A stretch of DNA of 56,297 bases from Bacteroidetes bacterium UBA1312 (GTDB lineage: Bacteria > Bacteroidota > Bacteroidia > Chitinophagales > Chitinophagaceae). This document shows, piece by piece, positions 8,328 through 17,374 of this stretch. Where the stretch lies: the NCBI GenBank assembly GCA_002307135.1, contig DBTQ01000013.1, forward strand, positions 1 through 56,297, given 5' to 3'. A program made the position numbers and the translations under genes. The notes under the pieces are model-generated. The model saw only the letters and a list, made by a program, of their open reading frames with translations, had not been told where the DNA came from and ran no database searches. How positions within the stretch are numbered: position 1 is the first letter of the stretch; each line of letters starts with the position of its first letter.

Positions 8328-10007
8328 TTAAGATAAGTATTTACCAACGATAGGCATTCTGCGGCCGACACCAAATGCTTTGGGAGATACACGTATAATA
8401 GGACAAAATTGGTTTCGTTTATATTCATTCATATTCACAAGTCGTAAAATACGAAGGACTAATGTTTCGTCATAACCCATAGCTATTATTTCTTTTGGAC
8501 CTTGTCGTCTTTCGATATATTGAAATAAGATAGGGTCAAGTAAACTATAATCCGGCAAACTGTCGCTGTCTTTTTGATCGGGGCGTAGTTCAGCACTAGG
8601 TGCTTTGTCAATGATGTTTTGTGGGATGATTGCCCCATGTCTATTAATATGTTTTGCAAGTGCATACACCTGCATTTTGTACAAATCGCCCAGTACGCCA
8701 AGCCCACCAGCCATATCTCCATACAAGGTTCCGTAGCCGGTAGAGAGTTCGCTTTTGTTGGAGGTATTGAGTAGTATTGAACCAAATTTATTACTCATAG
8801 CCATTACCATGGCACCACGAATACGAGATTGTAAATTTTCTTCTGTAACATCGAATGGAAGTCCTGAGAATACGGGGGACAGTGCTTGTTCGTATGTATC
8901 AAAAACAGGTTTAATCGGAATGATGTCGTATTTGTTATTCAAGTTTTTAGACAAATGCTCCGCATCACTTACGGAGTGGTCTGTCGAAAACTGTGACGGC
9001 ATTAATAACGCATGTACATTTTCAGATCCTAAGGCTTCACAAGCCAGAGCTAGTACTACTGCACTATCAATACCTCCTGATGATGCGACAATCGCTTTTG
9101 CGAAGCCCATTTTTCTAAAATAGTCTTTAATACCTAATAACAGTGCACTATAGATGAGATCGATTCCCAAGGAATAATCAAAATTGGTACTGATTTTTTC
9201 TGATATGATGTGCTGTATCGGCGTGTAGTTTTTTACTTTCAAGCCTTCACTATCTGTCCATTCTATACATTGTAATGATTCTTCAAAATAAGGTAATTCG
9301 GCGATGATGTTTTGTTGTGCATCCATCGCGATAGAGCCGCCATCAAAAATAATTTCGGTTTGTGATCCTACAGTATTACAATACAGTATTGGTAATCCAT
9401 ATCGCTCCACATTAAGCGCTATCATGTTTTTACGCGCTGCAGCATGTATATAATCGAATGGCGAGGCACTCAGGTTAATCATGATATCGGGATGTTGTAC
9501 CATCAACATGTCCATTGGTTTGATCCGATAGAGTGGATTGTCGCAAATGTCCCAGATATCTTCGCAGATAGTGACGGCTAGTTTTTTGCCTTTAAAATGA
9601 ATGACATTCCATGTTATAGCAGGCTCAAAATACCGGTATTCGTCGAATATATCGTAGGTGGGCAATAATGTTTTGGAAATGATATTTTTTATTTCTTTTT
9701 CATAAAGGAAATAAGCGGAGTTAAATAAATCTTTACCCTCTGGTTTCGGGTTGCGTGATGGTGCTCCTACTAACACGCCAATCGTATCTGCTTCTGCTTT
9801 TATGCGATCAATGGCTGCCATTGATTGTGCAATAAAGTCATCAAATTCTAAAAAGTCGCGTGGGGGATAACCGCATACACAAAGCTCTGAGAATACAATT
9901 AAATCAGCATTTTGGGCTTTTGCGTTCCGTATTGCATTAATAATTTTATTAGTATTGGCTTCAAAATTTCCGATGTGATAGTTTTGTTGCGCTAGGAATA
10001 TATTCAC
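8328..10007 (-). CDS. nadE: Glutamine-dependent NAD+ synthetase
   Basis: A 559-residue two-domain enzyme that amidates deamido-NAD+ to NAD+ using ammonia from glutamine, the last step of NAD synthesis. The N-terminal CN-hydrolase-type glutaminase (about 1-255) has the catalytic Glu41 (FSELCVCGYPPRD), Lys112 (ISKTLLPTYDIFDEYRYF) and Cys148 (VTICEDIWD). The C-terminal synthetase starts near 275 and carries the ATP-pyrophosphatase loop SGGIDS at 310-315, followed by GTLYGDMAGG and the conserved C-terminal RVSPKAFGVGRRMPI. Length and motifs match the bacterial two-domain form. It is a single-gene unit with its own -7 element (10036-10043) and a terminator shared with the convergent gene. Confidence 0.97.
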   Translation of the reverse strand: MNIFLAQQNYHIGNFEANTNKIINAIRNAKAQNADLIVFSELCVCGYPPRDFLEFDDFIAQSMAAIDRIKAEADTIGVLVGAPSRNPKPEGKDLFNSAYFLYEKEIKNIISKTLLPTYDIFDEYRYFEPAITWNVIHFKGKKLAVTICEDIWDICDNPLYRIKPMDMLMVQHPDIMINLSASPFDYIHAAARKNMIALNVERYGLPILYCNTVGSQTEIIFDGGSIAMDAQQNIIAELPYFEESLQCIEWTDSEGLKVKNYTPIQHIISEKISTNFDYSLGIDLIYSALLLGIKDYFRKMGFAKAIVASSGGIDSAVVLALACEALGSENVHALLMPSQFSTDHSVSDAEHLSKNLNNKYDIIPIKPVFDTYEQALSPVFSGLPFDVTEENLQSRIRGAMVMAMSNKFGSILLNTSNKSELSTGYGTLYGDMAGGLGVLGDLYKMQVYALAKHINRHGAIIPQNIIDKAPSAELRPDQKDSDSLPDYSLLDPILFQYIERRQGPKEIIAMGYDETLVLRILRLVNMNEYKRNQFCPIIRVSPKAFGVGRRMPIVGKYLS

Positions 10008-10035
10008 GAGAATGTTTTTATTATATAAGCTGGCT

Positions 10036-10043
10036 CAAAATTA
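10036..10043 (-). promoter_or_regulatory. -7 element for nadE
   Basis: TAATTTTG on the minus strand matches TAnnTTTG. It predicts a 22-nt leader to the ATG at 10007. Confidence 0.5.
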
Positions 10044-10138
10044 CGTTATGTTACAGACATCTTCTTATAAATAAGCCCCCTGATTCCGCGTTGCGAAAAA
10101 TTTGCTTAACATTGTGTTCTTCTTTTTATATGTAAAAA

Positions 10139-12253
10139 ATGAAAAAAATACTCCTTCCATTATTGACGCTAGCTATTGGCGCGAATTTTACCACGATGGC
10201 TCAACAAATTAAATACCCGGATACAAAAAAAGTAGAACAGAAAGATGATTACTTTGGCACATCTATTGACGATCCTTATCGCTGGCTCGAAAATGATACG
10301 GCTCAGGAAACGGAAGCTTGGGTAAAAGCAGAAAACCAAGTCACCAATAATTATTTGGCTCAAATCCCATTTCGCCAGAAAATCCATGACCGTCTTACTG
10401 AGCTTTGGAACTACGCGAAATATACTGCACCTGAAAAAGAAGGTGTCTATTTTACGTTTTACAAAAATGACGGGCTTCAAAACCAAGCGGTACTTTATGT
10501 ACAGAAGGGGCTAAGTGGAAATTCGGAAGTATTACTGGATCCGAATAAATTGTCGGCCGATGGGACAGTTGCATTGCAGGCTACTGCATTTTCTAAAAAG
10601 CAGCAATTCTTTGCGTATGCGGTTTCTGCATCAGGTTCTGATTGGCAAGAAGTTTATATTATGGACTTTGCTTCGCGCAAATTGCTTCAGGATAAATTAG
10701 CGTATGTAAAGTTTACTAGCATTAGTTGGGCGGGTGAAGAGGGGTTTTACTACAGTGGTTATGAGCGCCCTAAAGACGAGGCTACCAAATATTCTGCGAA
10801 GACAGAATTTCAGAAAATATATTACCATAAAATAGGCACTCCTCAAAGCGAGGATCTATTAATATATGAAGATAAGGAACATCCTCTTAGATATGTTGGC
10901 GCGGGCCTTACGGAAGATGAACGCTTTTTAATATTGAGTATATCGGAAGGTACTGACGGGAGTGAAATAAAAGTGAAAGATATGACCGATAAAAATGCGC
11001 AAGGCTTTACGACGGTTGTTCCTGGATTCAATACAAACGCAAATATTGTTGACAATGTAGGAGGTAAACTATTATTACAGACCAACGAACATGCACCTAA
11101 CTACAAGGTTGTGTTGTTAGATCCGAAAAATTTATCCGCGGCATGGCAAACTGTTATACCGGAGAAAAAGGAAAAGCTGGAAGCTGTAAGTACGGGGGGA
11201 GGTAAACTTTTTGCAAGTTATTTGAAAGATGCTTGTACGCAAGTAGAGCAATATACTACAGATGGTAAGCTAGAGCATAAAATTCAATTGCCTGGTGCAG
11301 GTACTGCTTCTGGGTTCGGAGCACATCGTCATGATGATTACTTCTTTTACAGCTATACTTCTTATACTTACCCTCCTACAATATTTAAGTATGATATTAA
11401 AACAGGGGAATCGAAGTTGTTTAAAAAATCGGAATTAAAGTTTAAACCGGAAGAATATGAAACGAAGCAATTGTTTTACACATCGAAAGATGGTAGTAAA
11501 GTACCTATGTTTGTAACCCACAAAAAAGGATTGAAACTTGATAGTAATAACCCAACATTATTGTATGCATACGGTGGATTTAATATTAGTATGACTCCTG
11601 CATTTTCTGTTGCCAATATGGTATTTCTAGAAAATGGTGGGGTGTATTGTGTGGCTAATTTACGTGGTGGCGGTGAGTATGGCGAGGATTGGCATAAAGC
11701 AGGTATGCTCGATAAAAAGCAAAATGTATTTGACGATTTTATAGCAGGTGCTGAATTTTTGATCAAACAGAAATATACCAGCTCTGCCAAATTAGCAATA
11801 CGTGGTGGTTCAAATGGCGGTTTACTCATAGGTGCGTGTTTGACACAGCGCCCTGAATTATTTAGGGTGGCCATACCACAGGTTGGGGTGTTAGATATGT
11901 TGCGTTACCACAAATTTACAGTTGGTTGGGGTTGGGCTGTAGAATATGGGAGCAGCGATAATGTCGATCAATTCAAATACCTAATTAAATATTCACCATT
12001 GCACAATGTTAAAAAGGGAACTTGTTATCCTGCAACGATGATTACTACTGCTGATCATGATGATCGCGTTGTGCCTGCACATTCATTCAAATTTGCTGCT
12101 ACACTGCAATCTGCCCAAGGTTGCGAGCATCCAACACTTATACGTATTGATTCTAAAGCTGGACATGGTGCAGGTAAGCCCACAACAAAGCTTATAGATG
12201 AAGCTACCGATATTTGGAGCTTTGTATTGTACAATATGGGGCTGAAATTGTAA
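10139..12253 (+). CDS. Prolyl oligopeptidase (S9A family), exported
   Basis: A 704-residue serine peptidase that cleaves short peptides after proline. Residues 1-21 are a signal peptide (ending TTMAQQ), so it probably acts in the periplasm. The mature start PDTKKVEQKDDYFGTSIDDPYRWLE is cut here to its core motif DDPYRWLE, the family hallmark. A beta-propeller fills about 80-420. The alpha/beta-hydrolase domain carries the catalytic triad Ser558 (GGSNGG), Asp641 (DHDDRVVPAHS) and His676 (GHGAGKPT). These positions are nearly those of classical prolyl oligopeptidase. It stands alone; a 44-bp perfect palindrome ends the transcript. No clear TAnnTTTG precedes it, only the near match TAACATTG at 10107. 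Confidence 0.96.
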   Translation: MKKILLPLLTLAIGANFTTMAQQIKYPDTKKVEQKDDYFGTSIDDPYRWLENDTAQETEAWVKAENQVTNNYLAQIPFRQKIHDRLTELWNYAKYTAPEKEGVYFTFYKNDGLQNQAVLYVQKGLSGNSEVLLDPNKLSADGTVALQATAFSKKQQFFAYAVSASGSDWQEVYIMDFASRKLLQDKLAYVKFTSISWAGEEGFYYSGYERPKDEATKYSAKTEFQKIYYHKIGTPQSEDLLIYEDKEHPLRYVGAGLTEDERFLILSISEGTDGSEIKVKDMTDKNAQGFTTVVPGFNTNANIVDNVGGKLLLQTNEHAPNYKVVLLDPKNLSAAWQTVIPEKKEKLEAVSTGGGKLFASYLKDACTQVEQYTTDGKLEHKIQLPGAGTASGFGAHRHDDYFFYSYTSYTYPPTIFKYDIKTGESKLFKKSELKFKPEEYETKQLFYTSKDGSKVPMFVTHKKGLKLDSNNPTLLYAYGGFNISMTPAFSVANMVFLENGGVYCVANLRGGGEYGEDWHKAGMLDKKQNVFDDFIAGAEFLIKQKYTSSAKLAIRGGSNGGLLIGACLTQRPELFRVAIPQVGVLDMLRYHKFTVGWGWAVEYGSSDNVDQFKYLIKYSPLHNVKKGTCYPATMITTADHDDRVVPAHSFKFAATLQSAQGCEHPTLIRIDSKAGHGAGKPTTKLIDEATDIWSFVLYNMGLKL

Positions 12254-12265
12254 TTGAGATTTAAT

Positions 12266-12309
12266 ATAGAAAAGCCATCTTTAATGTACATTAAAGATGG
12301 CTTTTCTAT
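12266..12309. terminator. 44-bp perfect palindrome, bidirectional terminator
   Basis: A perfect inverted repeat with 22-base arms, centred between 12287 and 12288, lies between the convergent stops at 12253 and 12320. A- and T-rich flanks suit termination in both directions. Confidence 0.85.
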
Positions 12310-12319
12310 TAGTATTAAT

Positions 12320-12748
12320 TTATCGTTCAACAATTGCTTTTATTCCTTTCAGAAATTCCTCCATGCCACCTTCAGAATGTTTGTACCCTTCCTCTGTAGC
12401 AAAGCCTTTCTGTGTCCATGTAAATGTGGTGGAGTCGCCATTAGGTACCAATGTATAAGTTACTAATGAATAGTTGTCTGGTTGGTCTTCTAAGCCTGAA
12501 AAACTGCTCCAGTAGCTATAACTCAACAAATCATTTTCTCGGTTCTCCTGAATGATACCTTTATCTTTGTAGGTATGACCTTCGTATTCTCCTTGAAAAA
12601 TTATATCACTCCCTACCTGCCAGTCGGTGATGGTTTCGGTACCAAAAAGATATTCTTTAATTATTTCGGGGTTGGTTAATGCATCCCATACTTTTGAAAC
12701 TGGTGCACTAATGTCTATTGATTTTGATACCGTTAAGTCGTGGTTCAT
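12320..12748 (-). CDS. SRPBCC / AHSA1-like domain protein
   Basis: A 142-residue single-domain protein of the START/AHSA1 fold. It opens with the typical strand-helix pattern SKSIDISAPVSKVWDALTNPEIIKEYLFG and is split here as SIDISAPVSKVWDALTN, then YLFGTETITDW. Family members bind hydrophobic ligands in a cavity or assist other proteins; no catalytic residues are visible and the ligand cannot be read from the sequence. The C-terminal helix (GGMEEFLKGIKAIVE) is also typical. It follows priA's neighbourhood on the same strand: the priA stop lies 68 bases upstream of this start on the opposite side, so it is not in an operon reading into priA. Confidence 0.85.
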   Translation of the reverse strand: MNHDLTVSKSIDISAPVSKVWDALTNPEIIKEYLFGTETITDWQVGSDIIFQGEYEGHTYKDKGIIQENRENDLLSYSYWSSFSGLEDQPDNYSLVTYTLVPNGDSTTFTWTQKGFATEEGYKHSEGGMEEFLKGIKAIVER

Positions 12749-12816
12749 AAAATTTAATTATTGCGTTTAGAATATCATTTAGGTCTCTTATTTTCTGTGG
12801 AAAAAATCATCAATCG

Positions 12817-15291
12817 TCACACAGGGTCAATGTCAAAAATAATCTGTACCGTCGAAAAGCCCCGTCGTGCTAGAGTCATATTTTTTTGAGTCTTCATTAT
12901 GTTTTTTACCTTGTCCAATAAACTCGCTTCTTTCGGACATTTTATCCATACCTCTTGTACATATTGATTACGAACCCTAGCAATGCCTGCAGGTACAGGG
13001 CCTTGCACTATAAGACCTTCTAGTTCATTCAATGCTTTTGCCATATCTGTTGCCGCATCGATAGCTCGGGTTTCGTCTTTGTGTTTAAATATTATTTTGA
13101 TAAGCCTTGAAAATGGAGGATAATTGAACTGCTGACGGTAGCTTATTTCGCTTTGATAAAACGCTTTGAAGTCTTGTTCTTTGACCCATTGCAAAACGGG
13201 GTGTTGTATATTGTATGCTTGTATAATTACTTCGCCATCTCCTTCTGCACGACCCGCTCTTCCACTGACTTGACTCATTAATTGAAATCCCCTTTCGTTG
13301 ATTCTGAAATCGGGGAAACCCAATAAACTGTCGGCACTTAAAATACCTACCAGAGATACTTTTGCAAAGTCCAATCCCTTTACGACCATCTGTGTGCCGA
13401 CCAAAACGTCTATTTTGTGTTGCAGTAATTGGTCGAGCAATTGTGTAAATCGCTGCTTGCCTCGCATACTATCGATGTCCATTCTAGCTACTCGCGCTTT
13501 GGGAAAAACTTGTTTGACTTCTTCTTCTATTTTTTCTGTTCCAAAAGATTTGCTTTGTAAATTACTACTGCCACATTTCATGCAACTGTGGAGTACACGT
13601 GTTTTTAATCCGCAATAGTGGCAATGTAATTTGTCTGTATATTTATGGTAGGTGAGGGATACAGAACAATTTTTGCATTGCGGCACCCAACCACACATAG
13701 TGCACATTTGAAAAGGGGCATAACCTCGCTTGTTCTGAAACAATATAATTTGTTTGTTTTGTTGCAATGCCCTTGTCATCGCTTCTTGCAATTCTGGTGT
13801 CAATAGTTTGATGCCTTGTTTGCGCACTGTTTCCAATGATCTGGCATCGACTATCTTTATCTGCGGCATATTCACGCTTTGATATCGTTCTTTGAGTTGG
13901 ACGTAGCCATACTTTTTTTGCTGTACATTATACAAGCTTTCAATAGAGGGTGTCGCAGAACCTAATATTATTTTGGCATCGTACAGAGTGGCAAGATATA
14001 TTGCGGCATCGCGTGCATGAAAACGTGGTGCCGGGTCATTTTGTTTGTAGGAAGCATCATGTTCTTCGTCCACAATAATAATTCCTAAGTTGTTGTAAGG
14101 TAGCCATAGAGCAGAACGGGTACCCAGCACTATTTTATAAGTTCCACGCCTTACCTTCTCCCATATTTCTACCCGCTCATTGTTGCTAAACCGACTATGA
14201 TACACCCCCATCTCTTCCCCAAAATAAGCATGGAGACGAGTCACTAATTGTGTGGTTAAAGCGATTTCTGGAAGTAAAAAGATAGCTTGTTTTCCAGATG
14301 CAATACATTCCTTTATTTTTTGAATATAAAGTAATGTTTTGCCGCTTCCCGTCACACCTTGTAATAGGCAAACATCTTTTTTTTCTAAAGAAGCTTGTAG
14401 TGTAGTAAATGCGGTTTCTTGTGCGACAGTCAGTTCTAGTTTTGGTGCTTTTTGTCCTGGTATATAGTTAAGCCGATCAATGTCTCTTTGCTCAATCGTA
14501 AAATAACTTTTATCTACCAATGTTTTCAATTGGGCACTATTGCTTTTACTGCGTTCAATTAATTCTGATTGGCGTACGTAGCCATATTTCATTGAGAGTT
14601 CTATATACACCATTAATAAATCCAATTGCTTGGGCGCACGTTGGAGTTTATCAAATAATAATTTCATTGCAGCGTCGCCTTTATATTCAACTGCCAACAT
14701 TACAATTTTCTCTTTGCGTGGAAGGTAAGATTCCTCTAATCCTTCATTTACAAAAACAACTTCATGCTCAATCAATTCATTGATTACTCTAGGTAGATGG
14801 GCTGAACTAACAATTTCTCGTAATTCACTAATAGTAAGTTCCTTTTTTATTACTAAAGCTTCAACTGCTAAATAGGTGTCATCAGACCAATTAATGTTTT
14901 CATGATTATTACCTCCTGCCCATTCCAATCTCGTTTCGCTCATGAGCTTCAAGTGCGCTGGCAACGCACCTTGCATTACTTCTCCAGGAGATGCAACATA
15001 ATAATGACCGATCCAACGCCAAAATTTCAATTGCATTTCATTGACAATGGGCGCTTGATCTATAATGTTTCTAATTGGTTTGATTTGATAGGCATCAGGA
15101 GCATCATTATGTAATCGTTCTACAATGCCTGAAAAAACTTTATTCTTGCCCAATGAAACCTCTACCCGCATACCAATTACCAATTCGCCTTGCAGTTCTA
15201 TAGGAATGCCATAGGTAAGCGTCTGCGGTAAATTGAGCGGCAGTATTATTTCTGCATAACGAAATGAAGTATTGGTGGAATGAGGCGACAT
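12817..15291 (-). CDS. priA: Primosomal protein N' (replication restart helicase PriA)
   Basis: An 824-residue superfamily 2 helicase that recognises stalled forks and reloads the replicative helicase. The N-terminal DNA-binding part (about 1-110) includes the family start YAEIILPLNLPQTLTYGIP. The helicase core has Walker A (GVTGSGKTLLYIQ), the DEEH box (IIVDEEHDASYKQ), the ARDAA and GSATPS motifs, and later GTQMVVKGLDF and QVSGRAGRAEGDG. A zinc-binding insertion has eight cysteines in the usual pairs (CTMCGWVPQCKNC, then CHYCG and CMKCG). The start at 15291 is the first ATG before a sensible N-terminus. It is a single gene, divergent from the DUF2461 gene. Confidence 0.97.
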   Translation of the reverse strand: MSPHSTNTSFRYAEIILPLNLPQTLTYGIPIELQGELVIGMRVEVSLGKNKVFSGIVERLHNDAPDAYQIKPIRNIIDQAPIVNEMQLKFWRWIGHYYVASPGEVMQGALPAHLKLMSETRLEWAGGNNHENINWSDDTYLAVEALVIKKELTISELREIVSSAHLPRVINELIEHEVVFVNEGLEESYLPRKEKIVMLAVEYKGDAAMKLLFDKLQRAPKQLDLLMVYIELSMKYGYVRQSELIERSKSNSAQLKTLVDKSYFTIEQRDIDRLNYIPGQKAPKLELTVAQETAFTTLQASLEKKDVCLLQGVTGSGKTLLYIQKIKECIASGKQAIFLLPEIALTTQLVTRLHAYFGEEMGVYHSRFSNNERVEIWEKVRRGTYKIVLGTRSALWLPYNNLGIIIVDEEHDASYKQNDPAPRFHARDAAIYLATLYDAKIILGSATPSIESLYNVQQKKYGYVQLKERYQSVNMPQIKIVDARSLETVRKQGIKLLTPELQEAMTRALQQNKQIILFQNKRGYAPFQMCTMCGWVPQCKNCSVSLTYHKYTDKLHCHYCGLKTRVLHSCMKCGSSNLQSKSFGTEKIEEEVKQVFPKARVARMDIDSMRGKQRFTQLLDQLLQHKIDVLVGTQMVVKGLDFAKVSLVGILSADSLLGFPDFRINERGFQLMSQVSGRAGRAEGDGEVIIQAYNIQHPVLQWVKEQDFKAFYQSEISYRQQFNYPPFSRLIKIIFKHKDETRAIDAATDMAKALNELEGLIVQGPVPAGIARVRNQYVQEVWIKCPKEASLLDKVKNIMKTQKNMTLARRGFSTVQIIFDIDPV

Positions 15292-15405
15292 TATTCTGCA
15301 AGTTAAATAGTAAATGGGGAATAGTACGAAAGCTTAATCATAACATTTTTGAACAGAATAATTTACCATTTCTTATTACCTTTATTTATAGAAAATAGCT
15401 TCAAA

Positions 15406-16068
15406 ATGTTGCACAAAAACACGCTTCAGTTTCTTGCAGAACTCAATGAAAATAACAACAAAGTGTGGTTTGACGAAAATCGTCCCAAATACGAAGCCGC
15501 GAAAAAAGACTTCGAGACGTTTGTTACAGAAGTATTGCAGGCAAATGTGCCATTGATACCTGAGTTGGAGGGGAGAAAGGCGAAAGATTGTATTTTCAGG
15601 ATATTTAAAGATGTCCGGTTTTCAAAAGACAAGATCCCGTACAAAAATAATTTTGGTGCGGGATTTGGTAAAGGAGATAAAAAAGTACATGCGGCAGGAT
15701 TCTACTTACATGTACAGCCTGGTGGTCATAGTTTTATGGGAGGTGGTATATGGATGCCTGAGTCAAATGACCTTAAAGCAATTCGTCAGGAAATAGATTA
15801 TAATTTCCCCGAATTTTCTGGTATTGTAAATCATAAACCTTTTAAGAAAATGTTTGGAGACATCAATAGCGAAGATAAACTCAAAAAGAAACCCCAAGGC
15901 TATGAAGAGAATAATCCGGCTATTGAATATTTGAAATTGAAGAGTTTTACAGTTGGAACAAATATTAGCGACAAAGATATTTTAGGTAAAACGATTGTTA
16001 GCCAATTACATAATATAGTAAAAGAGATGAAACCTTTTGTCGATTTTTTGAATAGGGCAGTGGTATGA
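15406..16068 (+). CDS. DUF2461 domain-containing protein
   Basis: A 220-residue protein of the DUF2461 family (TIGR02453-like). It begins MLHKNTLQFLAELNENNNK with the family signature WFDENRPKYEAAKKDF, followed by FRIFKDVRFSKDKIPYKNN and GFYLHVQPGGHSFMGGG. The frame is open to 15349, but the family start is the ATG at 15406. The function of the family is not established. It converges on RNase D with only two bases between the stop codons (16068 and 16071) and no terminator hairpin, so the two transcripts probably overlap. Confidence 0.88.
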   Translation: MLHKNTLQFLAELNENNNKVWFDENRPKYEAAKKDFETFVTEVLQANVPLIPELEGRKAKDCIFRIFKDVRFSKDKIPYKNNFGAGFGKGDKKVHAAGFYLHVQPGGHSFMGGGIWMPESNDLKAIRQEIDYNFPEFSGIVNHKPFKKMFGDINSEDKLKKKPQGYEENNPAIEYLKLKSFTVGTNISDKDILGKTIVSQLHNIVKEMKPFVDFLNRAVV

Positions 16069-16070
16069 TA

Positions 16071-17249
16071 TTAAAAATAATCTTTTAAATCGATAGCTAA
16101 TTCGGCAGCAATAGCAGATACAATTACCGTTTTATATGCTCTTTTCAGCTGCCCGATTTTTATACTTTTTTTCAATAATTCATTCACGGCGCCATTGCCT
16201 AAAATATATTTGGCGGTATGTTCACCATATTCTTGTTCAATCGCTTTTTGAATAGGAATGAACTTGTGTTGTTTGTCAAATTCTTGTTGCTCTTTTAATT
16301 GTTGTCTTGATGTTCTTTCCTCTTCTGTCAAAAAGTTAGCTGTTCTAGTCTTTGCGGTTTTCGACAATTTTTTCTGAGTTGCCTCTTGATTAATCGCTTC
16401 CAGCTTTTGAGTTAATTTCTCTTTGAATTCTTCGGTTTTGTATCGATGATTTACACCTTTTACATGGAGCCAATCATTCAAATTTATTTTTTTTGATACA
16501 AGGTTTCGGAGCAGATCTTCATCAATTACTTGATAGGCAGGTTTGTTAATGCTTTGAGCCAATGTATCTCTGAATTTAAATAATTCATTCAGTACAAACT
16601 GATCATATTCATTGAGCCCTTTAATATCAGCTGTCCTTAAGAAATTTTGTTTTGGTTCGGGTATGTAAATAGTACTACTTAGTAATTCGAATTCTTCCTG
16701 AAGAAAATCAGATACTTTTTTTTGTTGGGCTTCCTGTTCTAAAAGATTCTTAAGCTGTAACAGGTAAATGACATCATTCGCTGCGTATTGAATTTGCTGT
16801 TCAGACAATGGTCTTGTAATCCAATTGCTTTTTTGTTGTTTTTTGTCTGCATTGAAACCAATCTTTACCTCGAGCATCGCAGATAATGAAGTGAATTCAT
16901 AATTCAATAGCCTGGCTGCAATCTCTGTGTCAAAAATGTTTTTAGGGTAGCATTTGAGCGAATGCAATAAGCGTAGGTCTTCGCCTGGGCTATGAACTAC
17001 TTTTAATATGCGTTCATCCTCAAATAAACGGAATAGATTGCTCAAATCAATTTTTGACAATGGGTCTATAATATAGCAAGCGTCAGCGGTAGCAACTTGC
17101 ATCAAACACAAATTAAATCCATACGCGTTTCTATGACTGTCAAACTCTAGATCGAATGCGAGCTCTTTTACAGAGCTCAGCTCGTGTACACAATTAGCCA
17201 ATTGTTCGGCATTGTCAATATAGTCAATGGTCATTGTTGTTGCGCTCAA
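16071..17249 (-). CDS. rnd: Ribonuclease D-like 3'-5' exonuclease
   Basis: A 392-residue DEDD-family exoribonuclease, involved in 3' trimming of tRNA and other stable RNAs. The exonuclease domain (about 1-180) shows Exo I ELAFDLEFDSHR, Exo II VHSPGEDLRLLHS and Exo III YAANDVIYLLQL, which supply the metal-binding acidic residues. An HRDC-like helical domain follows (about 210-290; FKFRDTLAQSINKPAYQVI, DLLRNL). The C-terminal ~90 residues are charged and helical and differ from the E. coli enzyme. It is monocistronic. No perfect -7 element was found upstream. Confidence 0.9.
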   Translation of the reverse strand: MSATTMTIDYIDNAEQLANCVHELSSVKELAFDLEFDSHRNAYGFNLCLMQVATADACYIIDPLSKIDLSNLFRLFEDERILKVVHSPGEDLRLLHSLKCYPKNIFDTEIAARLLNYEFTSLSAMLEVKIGFNADKKQQKSNWITRPLSEQQIQYAANDVIYLLQLKNLLEQEAQQKKVSDFLQEEFELLSSTIYIPEPKQNFLRTADIKGLNEYDQFVLNELFKFRDTLAQSINKPAYQVIDEDLLRNLVSKKINLNDWLHVKGVNHRYKTEEFKEKLTQKLEAINQEATQKKLSKTAKTRTANFLTEEERTSRQQLKEQQEFDKQHKFIPIQKAIEQEYGEHTAKYILGNGAVNELLKKSIKIGQLKRAYKTVIVSAIAAELAIDLKDYF

Positions 17250-17306
17250 TTTATTTATAGTATTATTGAAGTAAGGGTGATATTATGCTAAATGCTGTGT
17301 GTATAA

Positions 17307-17346
17307 TAAGAAAGCACCGCTAAGTAAAATTAACGATGCTTTCTTA
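17307..17346 (-). terminator. Probable terminator of purF
   Basis: Ten-base arms (TAAGAAAGCA / TGCTTTCTTA) with a 20-nt partly self-complementary loop lie just past the purF stop at 17375. Confidence 0.6.
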
Positions 17347-17374
17347 AAATCTGATACAAACAGAATAAATTGAT

